In this document: positions 51,936 to 60,848 of the stretch, one piece after another
How positions within the stretch are numbered: position 1 is the first letter of the stretch
Layout of the letters: each line of letters starts with the position of its first letter
NCBI RefSeq assembly: GCF_003688725.1
Contig: NZ_REFP01000007.1
Coordinates: 150,291-214,290, forward strand
DNA: 64,000 nt
DNA from: Thermoactinomyces vulgaris
GTDB lineage: Bacteria > Bacillota > Bacilli > Thermoactinomycetales > Thermoactinomycetaceae
Direction: 5' to 3'
Made by a program: the position numbers and the translations under genes
Notes under the pieces: generated by a model
The model's input: the letters and a program-made list of their open reading frames with translations, nothing else
Told to the model about the DNA's origin: nothing
Databases searched by the model: none

Positions 51936-53132
51936 ATGCATACGCTTTCAAAAGTGCCGGAAACGGAAATCAGGGAACGGATTGCCCGTTTTCAATCCAT
52001 GCTTCAAGAGAAGGAAACAGACGGTGCTTTGATCACCCAGAACATCGATCTTTATTACTTGACCGGGACGATGCAAAACGGGGTCTTGTATGTGCCACAA
52101 AAAGGAGAACCCTGTTTTTATGTAAAAAAAAGTGTAACCCGAGCCGAATTTGAGACGGTTCTTCCTGTGCAACCTTTGGGAAGATTACGCGAGTTGGGCG
52201 GGAAAATCGAATCGGCCTTCGGGCCGGTCAAACGGTTGGGGCTGGAATGGGATGTACTTCCTTACGGCCTCGCCCAAAGATATATCGGTTTGTTTCCCGG
52301 GGCCGAACCGGTGGACATCTCCTTTGATTTAAGGCTCCAAAGAGCGGTCAAGTCCGAATATGAACTCCGGCAAATGCGCCAGGCGGCCTCCCATGTCAAA
52401 GAAATCGTGGAATCCCTTCCCCGTTTGATCCGGGAAGGCAAAACCGAATTGGAACTGTCGGCAGAAATTGAATACACCTTGCGGTTAAAAGGAAGCATCG
52501 GATTGTTCCGGATGCGGGGATACAACCAGGAACTTTGCCTGGGAATGGTGGCTTCCGGTTCCGCTGCGGCCACGCCCACTTATTTTGACGGACCTGCCGG
52601 CGGATTGGGTGCGCAACTGGCCAGTCCGCAAGGGGCGAGTGCCAAACCGATTAAAGCCAATGAACCGATTCTGGTGGACATTGCCACAACAGTGGAAGGT
52701 TATCTGATTGACCAAACGCGGCTGGCAGTGATCGGAGATTTGGATGACGATTTAAAGCAGGCTTACAAGGTGGCCGTTTCCATCATCAGAGAAGCCGAAG
52801 AGATGGGAAAACCCGGGGTTTCCTGGAAGTCATTGTATCTCCGTTCGCTGGAAATGGCAAAGGAAGCCGGTTTGGCGGAGCATTTCATGGGATTTGGGCC
52901 GGATCAGGCCAAGTTCCTGGGACATGGCGTCGGTCTGGAAATGGACGAACTTCCCGTTTTGGCAAAGGGATTTGACCAGCCGCTGCAAGAAGGAATGGTG
53001 ATCGCCATTGAACCGAAGTTTACCTTCCCGGGACGCGGGGTCGTCGGCATTGAAAACACATATCTGGTGACCAAAAATGGATTGGAATCGTTGACCACCG
53101 CCCCGGAAGACATCATCCACATTCCGGAATAA
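51936..53132 (+). CDS. M24-family (Xaa-Pro) aminopeptidase
   Basis: The 398-aa product has a creatinase-like N-terminal domain (about 1-150) and a pita-bread domain with two metals. Ligands are both Asp of VDIATTVEGYLIDQTR, His in LGHGVGLEMDELP, Glu in IEPKF and Glu in GIENTY, the full D-D-H-E-E set. It should release N-terminal residues before proline from peptides in the cytoplasm. AAAGGGGA precedes the ATG. It is a single gene divergent from the phosphatase-like gene. Confidence 0.92.
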   Translation: MHTLSKVPETEIRERIARFQSMLQEKETDGALITQNIDLYYLTGTMQNGVLYVPQKGEPCFYVKKSVTRAEFETVLPVQPLGRLRELGGKIESAFGPVKRLGLEWDVLPYGLAQRYIGLFPGAEPVDISFDLRLQRAVKSEYELRQMRQAASHVKEIVESLPRLIREGKTELELSAEIEYTLRLKGSIGLFRMRGYNQELCLGMVASGSAAATPTYFDGPAGGLGAQLASPQGASAKPIKANEPILVDIATTVEGYLIDQTRLAVIGDLDDDLKQAYKVAVSIIREAEEMGKPGVSWKSLYLRSLEMAKEAGLAEHFMGFGPDQAKFLGHGVGLEMDELPVLAKGFDQPLQEGMVIAIEPKFTFPGRGVVGIENTYLVTKNGLESLTTAPEDIIHIPE

Positions 53133-53274
53133 AATTTTTCCCTCTCCCGTTTTTCATCCCTTCCTTCCGAAGTTTCCGGAACCGTTACAGGGGATGTTGA
53201 ATATGATGATGGAGAAAAGTGACGCAGCGCTTTGAAAATAACAGGATACGCGCCTAAATAGCGGATAAATACTC

Positions 53275-53302
53275 ACCATTAGCGGAACCCCGACATAATA
53301 TA
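53275..53302 (+). promoter_or_regulatory. Candidate sigma-K promoter of gerE
   Basis: ACC (53275-53277) and CATAATATA (53294-53302) are 16 nt apart, fitting the sigma-K pattern AC - 16 - CATAnnnTA. It lies 60 nt before gerE, which sigma-K transcribes in Bacillus. Confidence 0.6.
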
Positions 53303-53361
53303 ACTTGACTGGTCCCTGACCCTTGTAAATCAAGTGCTCGAGCAAGGAAGGGTGGCATCAT

Positions 53362-53580
53362 TTGAGTAACCGAAGAGGCAACTCCTTGTTGACCAACCGG
53401 GAGAGGGAAGTGTTTGAGCTTTTGGTGCAAGACAAGACAACCAAAGAAATCGCCCAACAACTGTTTATCAGCGAAAAAACCGTTCGTAACCATATCAGCA
53501 ATGTGATGCAGAAGTTAAATGTAAAAGGGCGTTCCCAAGCTGTCGTCGAGTTGGTCCGGTTGGGCGAATTGAAAATTTAA
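53362..53580 (+). CDS. gerE: Spore-coat gene regulator GerE (LuxR-type)
   Basis: The 72-aa product is a lone LuxR/GerE helix-turn-helix: LLTNREREVFELLVQDKTTK, EIAQQLFISEKTVRNHISN and VMQKLNVKGRSQAVVELVRL match GerE almost residue for residue. It acts in the mother cell late in sporulation on coat genes. It starts at TTG behind GGAAGGGTGG. Its last ~87 bp and terminator are repeated at 59470-59604 (see repeat entries); this copy is intact. Confidence 0.96.
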   Translation: MSNRRGNSLLTNREREVFELLVQDKTTKEIAQQLFISEKTVRNHISNVMQKLNVKGRSQAVVELVRLGELKI

Positions 53581-53624
53581 TGGGATGATCCCTGCCTTTA
53601 TGCATGTGGCAGGGGTTTTTGTTG
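53494..53624 (+). repeat. Direct repeat copy 1: 3' end of gerE plus terminator
   Basis: These 131 bp recur at 59470-59604 in the same orientation with two substitutions and a 4-bp insertion. The copy spans the last 29 codons of gerE, its stop and its terminator. It forms the left boundary of a ~5.85-kb block of foreign-looking, mostly broken genes. Confidence 0.95.
53590..53620 (+). terminator. Terminator after gerE
   Basis: CCCTGCC and GGCAGGG arms with an 11-nt loop are followed by GTTTTT. Confidence 0.9.
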
Positions 53625-53920
53625 TATGGAAGGGGGATTCAAGCCCCTTTTTCCCCTCAAGACAGAAAAAATGCTGATTTACGATAAGGATGAGTAGGAA
53701 GGATCGCCGATATTTTCCAATAAATACAATCGAATAAATACTATATTTTATATCTAAAGTAAAATTACCCATTTATAAGGAATATTTATTTAAAATATAA
53801 AGTTTGCAATATAAATGTAATCGAAACCATCTTGCAATTGTTCAGAGGCAGAGGTAAATTTATTTCGTAAATCTGAAAATATTGTTACAAAAGAAAGGCG
53901 ATTCTTTGAAGGAAAGAGGG
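53625..53920. other. AT-rich junction region after gerE
   Basis: About 296 bp without a gene, markedly more AT-rich than the flanking chromosome, especially 53720-53890. This is where the chromosome gives way to the accessory block. No terminal repeat or integrase is recognised. Confidence 0.4.
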
Positions 53921-54113
53921 ATGAGTTTGCAGTTCTTCTATTCCGGGCGTTACTTGCCTCATCGCAGAATGGTCTTTCTGGCCGTCATTCTCACCCTGAT
54001 CCTCACCTTGTGGCCAGACTGGGTTTACTAGGCATTGGCTGCACCGGATCCCAAACCGGTCGAAATCGAAGCGTTGAGCACGGAAAATTCCAAAACATTC
54101 CTCAAGCCAGACC
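53921..54113 (+). pseudogene. 5' remnant of an RHS/wall-associated-type secreted protein
   Basis: An ATG with GGAAAGAGGG upstream opens a signal-peptide-like frame (RRMVFLAVILTLILTLWPDW, then VY) that hits TAG at 54029-54031. Reading through the TAG in the same frame gives ALAAPDPKPVEIEALSTENS and KTFLKPD. ALAA suits a signal cleavage site, and the segment EALSTENSKTF resembles the start of RHS/WapA-like proteins (R-T-E-NSKTF-N-DG). At about 54113 the sequence switches to an NRPS adenylation domain. It is therefore a truncated, stop-containing gene head. Family assignment is tentative. Confidence 0.45.
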
Positions 54114-57100
54114 TATGTATTGGAAGGAAATAAAAAAGGAGTCAAGGGAAAATCCGACACCATTAGCAGGTCCTGAAAACTTGGCTTATATTATTTATAC
54201 CTCTGGCACAACAGGGAAACCAAAGGGAGTTTTAATTGAGCATCGTTCTGTAGTGAACCTGTTGGAAGCGTTACGGGAGAAGATTTATCAAGATGCACAC
54301 GACTCTTTGCAAGTTGCGTTGAATGGTCCGTTTGTATTTGACACTTCGGTGAAACAAATAATCCAGATGCTCGATGGCCATACTTTGCACCTTTTGTCCC
54401 CGAAAATTCGATTTGAAACGGAGAGATTGTTTCAGTATTTGCGGGAATACAAAGTGAATGTGATTGATTGTACGCCCTCACAGTTGGCAGTGTGGATTCA
54501 AGCCGGATTTTTGGAATTGGAGGAACGTCCCAACTATGTTTTGGTGGGGGGAGAGGCCATATGTCCCGATATGTGGCGGCAACTACACAATGATGAGAAA
54601 ACCGTTTTTTATAATTTATATGGTCCGACCGAATGTACAGTTGATGCGACAGTCTGTTGCATCCGGGAGAAACGGCTTCCATCCATTGGCTATCCCATTG
54701 CCAATACACAGGTGTTCGTTTTAGATGAAAAATTGAGAATAGTGCCATTCGGCGCCACGGGGGAACTTTATATAGGGGGAGCTGGACTGGCGCGCGGTTA
54801 TCTTAATGATCCAAAATTGACCAATGAACGTTTTGTTCCCCATCCTTATTCCAACAAACCGGGTGACCGTTTTGGTAAGATTTCAGGAAGATGGGTCACT
54901 CGAGTATATAGGAAGAAATGATCATCAGGTGAAGGTGCGGGGGCACCGTGTGGAGCTTGGTGAAATTGAAGCGGCATTGTGTCTGCATCCATCCATTCAG
55001 GAAGCCGTTGTGATAGGGATTGATGATGGCAACCAAGAGGAAAAACGTTTAGCCGCATATTTTGTGCCAAAAGTGGGACGGAACCTGGAATTGCAGGAAT
55101 TAAGGAGCTTTTTGAAACAATGTTTGCCAGATTACATGGTACCAGCCACTTTCACGAAATTGGAGAAGGTGCCGTTAACCACTAACGGAAAGATCGACTA
55201 CAGGGCTTTACCGTCACCCGAAGAGAACAAATTGGCCGCGAATGCGAATTTTGTCCCCCCTAGCACACCTGAAGAAAGGATCTTATGCGAAATTTGGCAA
55301 AAAGTGATCGGTGTCGATCAAGTGGGAATACATGACAACTTTTTTGCGTTGGGTGGAGATTCGATTATGATTATCCAAGCGGTTTCGCTCGCCAAACGAT
55401 CCAATCTTCACCTTACTCCAGGACAATTCTTCCAATACCAGACGGTATCTGAGCTGGTTAAAATCATGGGAAGCACTTCCCAGGTCAAGGCGCAACAAGA
55501 AGCAGTGTCCGGGGAAGTCATGTTCATTCCGATTCAACACCGGTTTTTTTGAGCGTTCAATCCCCGAGCTGCACCATTGGAACCAATCGGTGCTACTCAA
55601 AGTATTGAAGCCATTGAAAATGAGCGTGTTAACGACGGCTTTCAAGAAGCTGCTCGAACATCATGACGCTCTTAGGCTTCGGTTCCACAAGGAAGAGGGG
55701 GGATGGAAGCAAAGCAATGCGCCAAAGGAGTTGCACCAAATTGTTGAATATGTGGATGTATCCAAGTTTTCAGAAGAGCAGAGATTGAAAAAAGTTGAAG
55801 AAATCGGGGAAAGAACGCAGAGAAAGCTGAATCTTTCGGAAGGTCCCCTAATAAGGGCAGTTTATTTCGATCACGGAAGCGGTGGATCATCCCGTCTGCT
55901 GATCGTAGTACATCACTTGGTCATGGATGGGGTCTCCTGGAGAATCCTTCTTGAGGATTTAGAAATGCTTGTTTGTGGATTGGAGACTGGACAGACCCCA
56001 GCATTGCCGGAGAAAACCACTTCATACCAAGAATGGGCACAAGCCCTTTACCAATATGCGAAGGAAGAGTCGCTGTTGACAGAATTGGCTTATTGGTGAG
56101 AACAATTGGACACAGAAGTTCCGGCACTTCCTGTCGACTGGAAGGACCAATCCAATTTGGTTCGTTCGGTGCAACGTCTTAATGTCGAATTGGATCAAAA
56201 TGAAACGGATTGGCTCATCCAAACCATTCATTCAAATCGGGTCCAGATGAATGAATTGCTATTGGCCGCTTTATTCCTGACGATTTCCGAATGGACCGGG
56301 CAATCAAAGGTGCTTATCGATCTTGAAGGGCATGGCCGTGAAGAGCAGTTGGTTGGCAAATTTGATTTATCTAGAACGGTTGGGTGGTTCACCACAGTTT
56401 ACCCCATCCTGTTGGAAGCCGATCCTGGTCAAATGCCCTTGGCGGTATTGAAAAAATAAGGGAACAATTGCGTTCTGTTCCTAATAAGGGATTTGGTTTT
56501 TATGGTAAGGAATTAAAGAGAAAGCATCATGCGGAAATCAGCTTTAACTATTTAGGGCATTTTGAGAATGTGAATCGAGAAACTTCCTTATTTGAGTCTA
56601 TACTGGAACCGCACGGGAATATGCATGCGCCAAGTTCACCCCGTATGTATTTGTTGGATGTCAATGCGATGATCGTGCAGGAAAAATTGAGGGTTGTTTG
56701 GAGTTACAATCAAAATATCCATCGAAAAGAACGGATTCAAGCGCTTGCGGATTATTTGATCGCACAATTAAAAGTGCTTTGCCATGAGATGCAGGAAAAA
56801 AAGGTGTTGGCTGTATCAGATTTTCCGTTGGCCACACTAACGGAAGAACGATTGGAACGTTTGCTGGATACGCATGGAACATTTGAACTGGTATTTGACC
56901 TGTCCCCGTTCTGTTCGGCATGATCTATTCGGGAAGACCAGCTTCTTTGGATCGGTCCGACCAAATTGTTGGCCGATTTGTCAATATGTTGCCTTTTCGA
57001 ATGAATGTTGCTCAAAGGGGGAATTTCTTCGATTGGATTAAAAAACAGCAAGGAAAACATTTTGACATTCTTCAAAATCAACACATTCCCTTGGGGCAAA

Positions 57101-57423
57101 TTATTGTATGGAATAAATTGGGTCAGGAGAAAAAGTTGCTCAATAACTGTCTCGTATTTGAAAATGTCCAACAGAATGAAATACTTTTGGAAGGATTTCG
57201 CTCTGGGAAATTAACGAATCCCATTTTTGTGCCGGATTCGGACATTCCGCTTAAAGCAATTGTCATCCCAGATCAGCCGTTGAAATTGATGATTTCTTAT
57301 CTGGACCAATATTTCGAAAAGAGTAAAATGATCCGGATTATCGAAGATTTCAAAGATTTAACCGAGCACGTGGCTCATGCGAGAGATTGGGAAATTGCAA
57401 AGTTTCCACTCCCCCAAGCGTGA
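54114..57423 (+). pseudogene. Broken nonribosomal peptide synthetase module: A-PCP-E and partial C
   Basis: Adenylation domain from motif A3 (LAYIIYTSGTTGKPKG) through A5 (NLYGPTE) and A6 (GELYIGGAGLARGYL); frame change near 54880; then A8-A10 (YIGRNDHQVKVRGHRVELGE; NGKIDYRALP) and carrier protein (FFALGGDSI). Frame change near 55550. Epimerization domain with HHLVMDGVSW, EGHGRE, TVGWFTTVYP and FNYLG; in-frame TGA at 56097; frame change in an A run near 56450. Frame change near 56905 into a C-domain C-terminal half (YSGRPASL). A1-A2, most of the C domain and any thioesterase are missing. Four frame changes and one stop make it non-functional as a synthetase. Confidence 0.93.
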
Positions 57424-57509
57424 TTGTATATTGAGGTATGTTGGTACAAAATGAAAATCAGCATACCTCTCCCCATATAATAATAAATATTATATAGAAT
57501 GAGGATGAT

Positions 57510-58748
57510 ATGATGTCGATCTCTAATAACAATACACAAAAACTATACTGGGTTAGTTTACTTAGTGGATTTAATCTATTAGAGCCCATTATGACATTCT
57601 TTTATTTGTCGGTTGGTTTGAATTATACAAATATTTTTGTTGTTTTGCTTTGCTTTAGCGTATCGATTTTGATTTTTGAAATACCAACAGGGGTATTTGC
57701 TGACCGATATGGCGCCAAGAAGTCGCTTTTAGCTGGAACTTTGGTTAAAGCCTTGTCACTTATTTTGTTATTACTGGCAACTAATGAGTGGTATGTTTAT
57801 GCGAGCCAAGTTTTGTCCGGGATGTCTGCCGCTTTCTTTTCAGGAACTGTGGAAGCCATTCTTTATGAATCGTTAAAAGAAGATCGCCGGGAAGAAGATA
57901 TGGCGAAAGTTTACGGAAAAATTGAAGGGGCCGGCATGCTTCCCAAAATGGTGGGGCTTATACTGGGAGCATGGTTGGCAAAAGATTTGACTCTGCTGCA
58001 ATTCCATATCCTGATCGGGCTGAATTTGTTGTTTGTTTTGCTTCAAATCTTTTTCGTTCTTCGAATTATCGAGCCAGCCAGCTTGGATAATTATCGTGAT
58101 CACCCGTGGAGCCATGTGAAAAAAGGGACGAGGGAAATTATAGAGAACCCCAATTTGCTGTTCCTCTTTGCCAATGTCACCATCATTTTTATTGGAACAA
58201 ATATATTTACAAATTTTGAGCAGCCATGGTTTAAGAGATTGGGATTTCCGGTTGAGGCTTTGGGGATTGTTTTTGCTATTGGTTATCTTCTTTCTTATTT
58301 GGTTTCCACCTATGTCGGTTGGCTGACGAAAAAGGTGTCGGAAGTGGCTTGGATGTATATATCCGGTGCTTTGATCATCGCTTCTTATGTTTCTACAGTG
58401 ATATTCGATCATTCGTTGGCTGTTTTTATTATGTCTGGTCTGATGATTCGAGCGGCCAGATCCATTCGCTGGCCGATTTCTTCCAATATTGGAAACCAAT
58501 ATATCTCAACGGGAAGCCGTGCGACCACGTTATCTATGTTGAGTATTCTTGATTCCGTTTTTGATGTCATTTTTATAGGTTCGTTGGCTGTTGTTTCCAA
58601 GTGGGGGATTTCGGAGATTTTTTGGGGCTGTGCGGTTATCTCTTTACTTGGAATCCTGTTCCCTGTCCGCAAAAAAAAGAATCCATCAAAGGTTGAAGTA
58701 AAGTCTGAACCTAACGGAAGCGATGAGAAAGTAGAGGTACAATCATAA
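57510..58748 (+). CDS. MFS transporter (drug/antibiotic efflux type)
   Basis: The 412-aa product has about 12 membrane helices and the MFS loop 2-3 motif GVFADRYGAKKSLLAG. The frame is fully open with GAGGATGAT before tandem ATGs, in contrast to the decayed genes around it. The C-terminus is a hydrophilic charged tail (about 385-412: KKKNPSK, EPNGSDEKVEVQS). Position directly after NRPS remnants suggests it once exported the peptide product and may give self-resistance; this is inference. A diverged copy of its tail is found at 60849-60977. Base composition is AT-rich relative to the core genes. Confidence 0.88.
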   Translation: MMSISNNNTQKLYWVSLLSGFNLLEPIMTFFYLSVGLNYTNIFVVLLCFSVSILIFEIPTGVFADRYGAKKSLLAGTLVKALSLILLLLATNEWYVYASQVLSGMSAAFFSGTVEAILYESLKEDRREEDMAKVYGKIEGAGMLPKMVGLILGAWLAKDLTLLQFHILIGLNLLFVLLQIFFVLRIIEPASLDNYRDHPWSHVKKGTREIIENPNLLFLFANVTIIFIGTNIFTNFEQPWFKRLGFPVEALGIVFAIGYLLSYLVSTYVGWLTKKVSEVAWMYISGALIIASYVSTVIFDHSLAVFIMSGLMIRAARSIRWPISSNIGNQYISTGSRATTLSMLSILDSVFDVIFIGSLAVVSKWGISEIFWGCAVISLLGILFPVRKKKNPSKVEVKSEPNGSDEKVEVQS

Positions 58749-58951
58749 CCAAGGGGCAGAAGTTACTTCAAATGATATCTAGATTCATTAGGTTTCATGT
58801 AAATAATGTCTAAATAGTATTGCGGAAAAACCAGCATTCTTGTGATGAATTAATATTAGCTTTGAAAAAGAAAGAGTACCTACCTCCTGTAATATACGGG
58901 GTGTCAGGTTGCGCGCACTGATCGCTCATTTTTACCAAGGAGGTACTTAAT
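58749..58951. other. Non-coding stretch, probable 5' (left-end) part of an IS110-type element
   Basis: About 200 bp without a gene. From about 58877 it contains an imperfect inverted repeat AGTACCTACCTCC / GGAGGTACT ending at the ribosome site of the dead transposase. In IS110 elements the non-coding end before the transposase encodes a structured guide (bridge) RNA; whether this remnant kept one is unknown. Confidence 0.4.
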
Positions 58952-59370
58952 ACGAATTTTAACCAAAACGAAAAAATAGATCATATTCATTTTGGCTGCT
59001 CATTGTAGGAGTGGACAAAGGGCAAAGAAAAACATATCGCGCGAGCAGTGGATGACCGAGGAATTGAACTAAGAAAACCCTTGTCCTTTACCAATACGAG
59101 AAAAGGATTTGAGCAGCCTTTGTTTTGGATCTGAACGATCCAAAAATCTTATTCCAAACAACACGTGTTGTTTGGAATGGAGCCAACGGGCACTATTGGT
59201 TGAACCTAGCTTACTTTTTGAAACGCCACCAAATCAAAGTAGTCGTGGTCAATCCGTTTCATGTTCATCGTATGAAGGAACTTGAGGAAAATTCTCCAAC
59301 CAAAAACGATGTTAAAGATGCCTTATGTCATTGCTCGGCTAATTCAAGGGGCACGCGGGCGGATCACGGG
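58952..59370 (+). pseudogene. IS110-family transposase remnant
   Basis: Behind AAGGAGGTACTTAAT the start codon position reads ACG, followed by TNFNQNEKID, which resembles the N-terminus of IS110 transposases (MNFNQNEKI). In shifted frames come KEKHIARAVDDRGIELRKPL, SFTNTRKGF, GANGHYWLNLAYFLKRHQIK, VVVVNPFHVHRMKELE and NSPTKNDVKDAL, all characteristic of the RuvC-like N-terminal domain, including the GHYW and SPTKND-KDA blocks. Frame shifts and a stop break it, and the C-terminal catalytic-Ser domain is gone. It is inactive. After DAL the sequence becomes unrecognisable. Confidence 0.88.
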
Positions 59371-59469
59371 AGCGGTTAAGACTTTTCTCGCTTCTAATGA
59401 AGCAGGTGAGTGGGGGAAAGAAATTTTTCGGATTAACCCATGATGGTTCGATTTCGGCAAAAGGTACGC

Positions 59470-59604
59470 ATCAGTAATGTGATGCAGAAGTTAAATGTAA
59501 AAGGGCGTTCCTAAGCTGTCGTCGAGTTGGTCCGGTTGGGCGAATTGAAAATTTAATGGGATGATCCCTGCCTTTATGCATGTGGCAGGGGTTTGTTTTT
59601 GTTG
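59470..59604 (+). repeat. Direct repeat copy 2: gerE 3' fragment with nonsense mutation
   Basis: This is a 135-bp copy of 53494-53624. It differs by C/T at the 7th base region, CCC to CCT (making TAA in frame after GRS) and a GTTT insertion in the terminator T run. It lacks the start and DNA-binding helices, so it is a gerE pseudogene fragment. The endonuclease V gene lies immediately right of it. Confidence 0.95.
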
Positions 59605-59611
59605 AATAATT

Positions 59612-60304
59612 TCAGAAGGAAAGGCGGTTTTTTAAAGCCCTGCGAACGGTTTGGTCGGATTTCCGTGTTGTTTCCGGCAGGCGGTAATGCGGAGAAAGCT
59701 TTAAAATCCAGTCGCAGGCTGTCGATAAGGAGATACGGTGACCAATCGAAACATAGATCGGTTTTACATTGTTCTGAGTCCGCAATACGTTGCCAATCAC
59801 CTCACCGTGATCGGTCAGGGGAGCATGGCTGCCCCTTTGAATTCCCGGCTGTCCGGCTTCACCCGTCAATCTTGTTTTGGCACAGCCGATCGTGGGGACA
59901 TCAAATAAAACGCCTAAGTGGCTTGCGATCCCAAATCGTCTCGGATGGGCGATCCCTTGTCCGTCACAAACAATCAAATCCGGTGCGATGGTTAATGTTT
60001 TTAATGCTTTGGCAAGGGGAGGGATCTCCCTGAACGAAAATAAACCCGGAATATAAGGGAAGCGGGCAACGTCTTCGGCGATCGCTGTTTCTGCGACATC
60101 CAGTGATCCGGCATCCAGCACCACAGCAGCGGCAACCAGTTGCCCGGATTTTTCATCATATGCGACATCCACACCGGCAACATACCTGACTGCATCCAGT
60201 TGGTCTTTTTTTATCACTTTGGAGGCCAAATGCTTTTGGATCCGTAACGCTTCGGATTCGTCTAAATCCCAGGAATGGATCATGCGGGGTTCCAATCTTT
60301 TCAC
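59612..60304 (-). CDS. nfi: Deoxyinosine 3' endonuclease (endonuclease V)
   Basis: The 230-aa product has the family motifs VAGVDVAY (Asp46), the DLIVCDGQGIAHPRRFGIAS block and CAKTRLTG, and ends with the IYVSIGHRISLSTACDWILK block. It nicks DNA one base 3' of deoxyinosine or acts on inosine RNA. GTG at 60304 overlaps the stop of a small upstream frame (GTGA); TTG three codons in, 7 nt after AAAGGG, is an alternative start. It is monocistronic or follows the small frame. It lies just beyond the gerE repeat. Confidence 0.93.
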   Translation of the reverse strand: MKRLEPRMIHSWDLDESEALRIQKHLASKVIKKDQLDAVRYVAGVDVAYDEKSGQLVAAAVVLDAGSLDVAETAIAEDVARFPYIPGLFSFREIPPLAKALKTLTIAPDLIVCDGQGIAHPRRFGIASHLGVLFDVPTIGCAKTRLTGEAGQPGIQRGSHAPLTDHGEVIGNVLRTQNNVKPIYVSIGHRISLSTACDWILKLSPHYRLPETTRKSDQTVRRALKNRLSF

Positions 60305-60462
60305 CCTTTGTGTTTGTGGTATAGACCATAAATTTTAATGGTTTTGTGACAAAAAGTACAGACCGGCGATCCATATGAAGAAACGAAAGAACCTGCCATG
60401 TGCGTGCAATCCGGTACATATGTGATATATCGTGGTTCAATGGTCGAGGAGAAAATAAGCAA
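60301..60462 (-). CDS. Possible small CxxC peptide upstream of nfi
   Basis: A minus-strand frame ends in YGSPVCTFCHKTIKIYGLYH and KHKG, and its TGA overlaps the nfi GTG as GTGA, the usual sign of translational coupling. CTHMAG and CTFCH could bind zinc. No good start with a ribosome site is seen: TTG at 60462 is the best option, and an internal ATG gives only 32 residues. It may be a real small gene whose head was lost, or chance. Confidence 0.3.
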   Translation of the reverse strand: MLIFSSTIEPRYITYVPDCTHMAGSFVSSYGSPVCTFCHKTIKIYGLYHKHKG

Positions 60463-60553
60463 GTGAACAGTTGGCAAAATGGCCACGGAAGCACCAGTTT
60501 GGCCGGTTCCATGTATACCTTGACCGTCAGCTGGTATGTGGTGAAGGAAACCG

Positions 60554-60757
60554 GTGCGGGCAGATCTTGGGGGGCGGATCATGGGGTTTATGACCACGTT
60601 TTCGATCGGTTTGACACCGGTATCCCACGGCGTGTTTACCATTTTTTTGAATGAGGGATTGCCTGTTTCCTTGATGCTGATTATTTGCGGAAGTTGCATT
60701 GCGCTCTTTCAAGGGCTGATTATCGCTGTCATAAAAGGGATTCGTGCAGTGGATTAA
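60554..60757 (+). pseudogene. C-terminal remnant of an MFS transporter
   Basis: The frame encodes DLGGRIMGFMTTFSIGLTPV and SLMLIICGSCIALFQGLII, with two hydrophobic helices. This resembles the last two helices of macrolide-efflux-type MFS proteins (GR-MG----S-GL-P). The N-terminal ten helices are absent and the upstream sequence is out of frame. It differs from the intact exporter at 57510, so it comes from another gene. Confidence 0.5.
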
Positions 60758-60848
60758 TGGGTCTTTAACGTGTTATGCCCGCAAGAACGGGGGCCGGTGC
60801 GAACCCATTCCCTGTAATGAGAAAACGATATCGAATGAGGAAGATACA

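Noticed and set aside
59371-59469. Frame reading ARGRITGAVKTFLASNEAGE after the IS110 remnant
   Set aside because: It is short and open by chance; it does not match the IS110 C-terminal domain or any family I know.
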